Assembly (NCBI GenBank): GCA_963682025.1
Contig: OY821521.1
Coordinates: forward strand, 118,077,012-118,141,011
Direction of reading: 5' to 3'
DNA length: 64,000 bases
Source: Cordilura impudica
Lineage: Eukaryota > Arthropoda > Insecta > Diptera > Scathophagidae
Of this stretch, positions 58,231 to 64,000 are shown in pieces. The position numbers and the translations under genes were made by a program. The notes beneath the pieces are model-generated. The model did no database searches. It saw only the letters and a list, made by a program, of their open reading frames with translations, and was not told the DNA's origin. The stretch's first letter is position 1; each line of letters opens with the position of its first letter.

Positions 58231-59260
58231 GACCAAAAATCGTTCCTTGTTTTATTAATTATTTGATTTTTTTTTTTATGTATCAGGTGTAGGGAGTTAG
58301 CTGTGAGGATATAACGCCAACATTATTGGTTAACATTAAAGTCGTTCGTTGTTAGGATAATTAATTATTTGTTTTATTGTACTATTTACCAGGTGTAGGT
58401 AGTTAATTGTCTTAGGTTGTTTTATTTATTTTAGTTTTCGGGTCGATTAATTTTTAGATTATTGGATTCGTTTGGAGAATAATAATTTTGTTTTTTTTGT
58501 TTTTTTGTTTTTGTGTGTTTAGTTTGTTACTACTTTATTGTTTTTGGATCTTTTAGTTTTTCGAAATGTGCAGTTAATTTTCATTGATTGTTTTGATTTA
58601 TAGGGTGTTTTAGAGGATATTGCATGCGTTTTAATTTTTGCGTGTATTTTAATTTAGTTTTGATTTATCAGATAGTTAGTTTTCACTGGGAAATATTGAA
58701 TGTATTTTGTAGAGTATTAAATATATATTTTTTTTTTCTTCTTTTTGTTTCTTTTACAAATTTAGTTTGGATTTTGTTAATTTTTTATGTTTAGTCAGGG
58801 AATGGTCTTAAAGTTGATTTTTATTTTTATTGCGTAATTTTATCAAATATATTATATTTTATCACATATATTAAATTAGTTGTGAGTAGGGTTTGAATAT
58901 TTTTGATGATTAATTGTTTTTTTTTGCGTAATTTATTTTAGTGGATTTTAATTTTATTGGGATTTTAGTTTTAATTATGAATTTGTTTGTTCGAAAGCGC
59001 ATCATTTTTATATAAGTGGTCCGATTGTTTTTTTTTTTTTTATTGTTTGTGAAAATTAGGTTATTGATGAATTTCCGTTAATTTTAAATTATAGATGAAT
59101 GTGTAATTATAGGTTGGTTTGTTACTCTCAGATTTTATTGTTTTTATTTAGGGAGGGATTTTTACTTTTTTCAACATATAGTTTTAGCAATTGAAGCTGT
59201 TTTTGTTTTTAGTTAGGACTATATAGATCGGAGCCTAGGGGGCAACAGCCAACACAGGTG
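58231..59260 (+). other. Gypsy 2 leader
   Basis: About 1 kb of T-rich, GTTT-rich sequence between primer site and Gag start. No ORF supported. Confidence 0.55.
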
Positions 59261-60343
59261 ATGTCCTCCCAGGATATTCTGAAAACGGTCAAGGCGTTAG
59301 TGCCTACGTTCGGCGGCGAGCCATCGCCAAGCCTGCAAACAGAAGTGTATAAATTCATTGATGGATGTAGGTTGGCGGCGAAAGGGGTACCGCCGGAAAA
59401 GGTGGAGGAATATTTGGAAATTGTGAAACAGAGGCTTTACGGGGATGCGTACCAGTTGGTGAGGTTACGTACTTTTACGTCAGTGGATGAGTTGTTAGCA
59501 ATTATAAAGTCAACATATTTAAAGAGTAGGTCGCTCGACTCGGTGCTAAGGGAGCTATATGTAGCCTGCCAAAGGAGGGATGAGGATGTGAGACAGTTTG
59601 CTAGGCGCCTTCAGACATTAGCAGCAACAGCTCATGCCATACTAGATGAAAACTATAATGGGAGAAAGGACGAGATAATGACTATTGAGATAGAAAGAAA
59701 GGTAAAATCAGCATTCACATCTGGCCTGAGGGACCCAATGCTGCGTGGTAGGATGTTGGCAAGCAGCTCATGTAAGTTGGACGATCTCTTGATTGAAGCA
59801 CAGGCGACTCAAGCAACTCTTTGGCGGGGGGATGATCCTCCGTTAAGGGGTATAAACTTCAACGAGGAGTACACCCGCGAGGATCCAGTCTCGGGTCTCG
59901 TGGCAGCCGTAGAACAGTTGTTGCGCAGGACGGAGGCAGATAAGGCAGCTCCGCTCAACAATGCTGGATCAAGTGGTGCGGCATAAAATAATGCTGGGTC
60001 AAGTGGTACGGCATACAATAATGCTGGGTCAAGTGGCAATGCATACAGTAATACTGGGTCAAATGGCAATGCATACAAAGCACCGCCCTGTTCGTTCTGT
60101 CAACGGGCGGGACACACTCGTGATGTATGCTGGACGAGAAATAATACCCCATATTGTGTTGAATGTAGAATATACGGCCATGAGCCAGGTAGGACCTGTG
60201 GTAGGGGACCCTCGACCCTTTCGAGACCGAAAGGGAAATGCTATAATTGCGGCAAGGAGGGACATTTTGGTAGGCAATGTACACTGGGGAGAAATGTGTC
60301 GGGAAACGGGCAGGGCCACCGAATCGATCACGCGAAAGTCTAA
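59261..60343 (+). pseudogene. gag: Gypsy 2 Gag with three zinc knuckles
   Basis: ATG at 59261 (MSSQDILKTV; a GTG one codon earlier was rejected). The capsid region (about residues 10-190) has the gypsy Gag pattern: VEEYLEIVKQRLYGDAYQLV, LDSVLRELYVACQRRDEDV and LRDPMLRGRML. Then a TAA at 59984-59986 falls in a decapeptide repeat (NNAGSSGTAY-like, four to five units, 59955-60080). Zinc knuckles follow: CSFCQRAGHTRDVC, CVECRIYGHEPGRTC and CYNCGKEGHFGRQC. The stop replaces the tyrosine of the repeat, so it is a single point lesion. End TAA at 60341. Confidence 0.87.
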
Positions 60344-60449
60344 TACCGTTGGTAACATCGGAATCTGCGAAGGCGGCTGAGGTAGGACCCATTGCGGGGT
60401 CGCATATGAATATAGGGGGATTTCAGCTAGGTGTGGTTACGCAGATTCT

Positions 60450-61300
60450 GTGTTTGTAAGATTGCCATGTGCTTGGGCAAAGACGGGGTGTCTGAATTTA
60501 TTAGTCGATACAGGGGCAGACACCAGCCTGGTAAAGGACAGCAGCCTTACGGGGGATATTAGTGTAGACCGGACGGTGGTGAAGGACCTGCGAGGAGCAT
60601 TCGGAGGATTCTCCAGGACTATAGGGTTAGTCAGGATTAAGCATTCGGACATCGCAGAATTGGTGTTCGATATGCATTGTATGGATAAGCATTATAATTT
60701 GCCGGGAGATGGTATTTTAGGTCGCGATAATCTATGGGGACGCTCCGTCACTGATACGATTAATTTTTCTCTGAAACTGTACTCGAATGGAGGTGAGTGG
60801 AACTTACCTCTGGTTTCTTTGCGGGAGGCCACGGGTTCGGGGGCAGTAAATATTGTGGAGAAAACCATAGTGGCGAAGGCTAGGACAGTGTCTATTGCAA
60901 CCATGGGGATCAATACTAAACATACTACAGTGGTCGTGGAGAAGCAAGAATTGTCGCCAGGAGTATATCTAGGGGCCGCGCTAACCAACGTAAAGGATGG
61001 GGTGGTAAAAGCACCCATTCTGAATTCTACTGAGGTTGACTACTACCTGAAGGATGGGTTTACGCCTAAGTTCAGTGGATTAGTGAATTTAAAAGATCCA
61101 GGTGCTGGTTTGGTGACGCACGTGCAGGGGGTAGATGTCAAGGAGAGGGTCAGTAGCATAATGGCCACAATAAAGACCGATACCGACTTGAATAGTGAGG
61201 AAATGTCGTCCATTCAGGCGATATGCGCAACGTACCATGATATCTTTTGGTTAGAGGGTGATAAACTATCTTGCACGAATATGGTAAAGCATAAAATTCC
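60450..61300 (+). pseudogene. pol: Gypsy 2 Pol, protease and start of RT (cut by gap)
   Basis: Protease: LNLLVDTGADTSLV (catalytic D), the flap-like GGFSRTIG region and DGILGRDNL. A linker leads to SSIQAICATYHDIFWLEGDKL, the segment that precedes gypsy RT. The frame then meets the N gap at 61301. The displayed start at 60450 is a GTG and probably not real; the frame likely enters by frameshifting from Gag through 60277-60459, which is -1 to Gag, with one further shift that may be a mutation. RT, integrase and 3' LTR are not seen after the gap. Confidence 0.85.
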
Positions 61301-61500
61301 NNNNNNNNNNNNNNNNNNNNNNNNNNNNNNNNNNNNNNNNNNNNNNNNNNNNNNNNNNNNNNNNNNNNNNNNNNNNNNNNNNNNNNNNNNNNNNNNNNNN
61401 NNNNNNNNNNNNNNNNNNNNNNNNNNNNNNNNNNNNNNNNNNNNNNNNNNNNNNNNNNNNNNNNNNNNNNNNNNNNNNNNNNNNNNNNNNNNNNNNNNNN
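61301..61500. other. Assembly gap (200 N)
   Basis: Run of N exactly 200 long, which suggests a placeholder size. It separates gypsy 2 Pol from the minisatellite, so the two may not be adjacent in the genome at this distance. Confidence 0.99.
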
Positions 61501-64000
61501 AATTAAAAATTAAAATTAAAATTTAAAAATTAAAAATTAAAAATTAAAAATTAAAAATTAAAAACTAAAAACTAAAAACTAAAAATTAAAAATTAAAAAT
61601 TTAAAATTAAAAATTAAAAATAAAAAATTAAAAATTAAAAACTAAAAATTAAAAATTAAAAATTAAAAATTAAAAATTAAAAATTAAAAATTAGAAATTA
61701 AATATTAAAAATTAAAATTAAAAATTAAAAATTAAAAATTAAAAATTAAAAATTAAAAATTATAAATTAAAAATTAAAAACTAAAAATTAAAAATTAAGA
61801 ATTAAAAACTAAAAATTAAAAATTAAAAATTTAATATTAAAAATTAAAAATTAAAAATTAAAAATTAAAAATTAAAAATTAAAACTTAAAACTTAAAACT
61901 TAAAAATTAAAAATTAAAATTAAAAATTAAAAATTAAAAATTAAAAATTAAAAATTAAAAATTAAAAATTAAAAATTAAAAATTAAAAATTAAAAATTAA
62001 AAATTAAAAATTAAAAATTAAAAATTAAAAATTAAAAATTAAAAATTAAAAATTAAAAATTAAAAATTAAAAATAAAAATTAAAAATTAAAAATTAAAAA
62101 TTAAAAATTAAAAATTAAAAATTAAAAATTAAAATTTAAAAATTAAAAATTAAAAATTAAAAATTAAAACTTAAAAATTAAAAATTAAAAATTAAAAATT
62201 AAAAATTAAAATTAAAAATTAAAAATTAAAAATTAAAAATTAAAAATTAAAAATTAAAAATTAGAAATTAAAAATTAAAAATTAAAAATTAAAAATTAAA
62301 AATTAAAAATTAAAAATTAAAAATTAAAAATTAAAAATTAAAAATTAAAAATTAAAAATTAAAAATTAAAAATTAAAAATTAAAAATTAAAAATTAAAAA
62401 TTAAAAATTAAAAATTAAAAATTAAAAATTAACAATTAAAAATTAAAAATTAAAAATTAAAAATTAAAAATTAAAAATTAAAAATTAAAAATTAAAAATT
62501 AAAAATTAAAAATTAAAAATTAAAAATTAAAAATTAAAAATTAAAAATTAAAAATTAAAAATTAAAAATTAAAAATTAAAAATTAAAAATTAAAAATTAA
62601 AAATTAAAAATTAAAAATTAAAAATTAAAAATTAAAAATTAAAAATTAAAAATTAAAAATTAAAAATTAGAAATTAAAAATTAAAAATTAAAAATTAAAA
62701 ATTAAAAAATAAAAAACAAAAATCAAAAATCAAAAATTAAAAATTAACAATTAAATATAAAAAATTAAAAATTAAAAATAAAAATTAAAAATTAAAAATT
62801 AAAAATTAAAAATTAAAAAATAAAAATTAAAATTAAAAATCAAAAATTTAAAATTAAAAATTTAAAATCAAAAATTAAAAATTAAAATTAAAATTTAAAA
62901 ATTAAAAATTAAAAACTAAAAATTAAAAATTAAAAATTAAAAATTAAAAATTAAAAACTAAAAACTAAAAATTAAAAATTAAAAATTAAAAATAAAAAAT
63001 AAAAAATTAAAAATTAAAAATTAAAAACTAAAAATTAAAAATTAAAAATTAAAAATTAAAAATTAAAAATTAAAAATTAAAAATTAAAAATTAAAAATTA
63101 AAAATTAGAAATTAAATATTAAAAATTAAAATTAAAAATTAAAAATTAAAAATTAAAAATTAAAAATTAAAAATTAAAAATTAAAAATTAAAAATTAAAA
63201 ATTAAAAATTAAAAATTAAAAATTAAAAATTAAAAATTAAAAATTAAAAATTAAAAATTATAAATTAAAAATTAAAAACTAAAAATTAAAAATTAAGAAT
63301 TAAAAACTAAAAATTAAAAATTAAAAATTTAATATTAAAAATTAAAAATTAAAAATTAAAAATTAAAACTTAAAACTTAAAACTTAAAAATTAAAATGAA
63401 AAATTAAAAATTAAAAATTAAAAATTAAAAATTAAAAATTAAAAATTAAAAATTAAAAATTAAAAATAAAAATTAAAATTAAAAATTAAAAATTAAAAAT
63501 TAAAAATTAAAAATTAAAAATTAAAAATTAAAATTTAAAAATTAAAAATTAAAAATTAAAAATTAAAAATTAAAAATTAAAAATTAAAAATTAAAAATTA
63601 AAAATTAAAAATTAAAAATTAAAAATTAAAAATTAAAAATTAAAAATTAAAAATTAAAAATTAAAAATTAAAAATTAAAAATTAAAAATTAAAAATTAAA
63701 ATTAAAAATTAAAAATTAAAAATTAAAAATTAAAAATTAAAAATTAAAAATTAAAAATTAAAAATTAAAAATTAAAAATTAAAAATTAAAAATTAAAAAT
63801 TAAAAATTAAAAATTAAAAATTAAAAATTAAAAATTAAAAATTAAAAATTAAAAATTAAAAATTAAAAATTAAAAATTAAAAATTAGAAATTAAAAATTA
63901 AAAATTAAAAAATAAAAAACAAAAATCAAAAATCAAAAATTAAAAATTAACAATTAAATATAAAAAATTAAAAATTAAAAATTAAAAATTAAAAATAAAA
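61501..64000. repeat. AAAAATT minisatellite with higher-order repeat
   Basis: 2.5 kb of the 7-bp unit AAAAATT, the reverse complement of the TTTTTAA unit at 2500 and 6476, running off the window. Variant units recur in the same order: ttagaaattaaatatt at 61691 and 63105; taagaattaaaaact at 61796 and 63294; the aataaaaaacaaaaatc block at 62709 and 63911. That gives a super-repeat of about 1.2-1.5 kb. Confidence 0.93.

Noticed and set aside
61298..61526. Pol frame running through the gap into the repeat
   Set aside because: The unknown residues are N bases; the continuation into the AT repeat is an artefact.

Overview
The window looks like a repeat-choked, AT-rich stretch of an arthropod nuclear genome, most likely an insect and plausibly a fly. 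The reasons are the mix of element families (BEL/Pao, an Osvaldo/Ulysses-like gypsy with a tRNA-Lys primer site, R1-clade LINE, Penelope, piggyBac, Transib, Tc1, PIF/Harbinger), the very short spliceosomal introns (103 bp and 56 bp) and the near absence of host coding sequence. No bacterial operons, tRNA, rRNA or CRISPR were seen. The only candidate host exon is a short 3'-terminal exon at 40545-40618. The species call is inference.

Layout, left to right. 1-912: 3' end of a Penelope-like element (PLE) with a GIY-YIG nuclease and a hammerhead-ribozyme-like motif. 1392-2386: a foldback repeat. 2500-6588: a palindromic PLE (two copies of its 3' end facing outward) embedded in a 7-bp TTTTTAA minisatellite. 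7388-21409: a BEL/Pao retrotransposon (BEL1) whose reverse transcriptase is split by a full-length R1-clade LINE (11261-17340, minus strand, 13-bp target duplication). 22307-23978: a TIR DNA transposon with 4-bp ACAT duplications. 24640-25280: Tc1 remnant. 26617-39495: a gypsy element with 2.15-kb LTRs and a RING finger on its Gag; its 3' LTR is split by an apparently intact piggyBac (35973-39171). 43872-46038: PIF/Harbinger with a nuclease remnant and a MADF partner gene. 46132-46774: Tc1 remnant with an intron and a 135-bp duplication. 47566-55196: a second BEL/Pao element (BEL2) with clean LTRs and ATTTG duplications. 55758-56960: Transib (RAG1-like) remnant. 57031-57356: (ATA)n. About 57960-61300: the 5' half of another gypsy element, running into a 200-bp N gap. 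61501-64000: an AAAAATT minisatellite with a higher-order repeat.

Almost all genes are parts of retro- or DNA transposons. In the LTR elements the order is Gag, protease, RT, RNase H, integrase, read from one LTR-promoted RNA primed by a host tRNA. Most copies carry stops or frameshifts, so activity would need other copies. The clear exception is the piggyBac, whose two exons join in frame to a 609-residue transposase with all expected acidic residues.

The most unusual points are: (1) a complete RING-H2 domain at the N-terminus of a gypsy Gag; (2) a 3' ORF downstream of integrase in both BEL/Pao elements that repeats the Gag zinc-knuckle plus protease-like module in the place where env would sit; (3) PLE hammerhead-like motifs whose two-base-pair helix III differs by a compensatory change between two families; (4) an R1-clade insertion immediately before the BEL YVDD codons.
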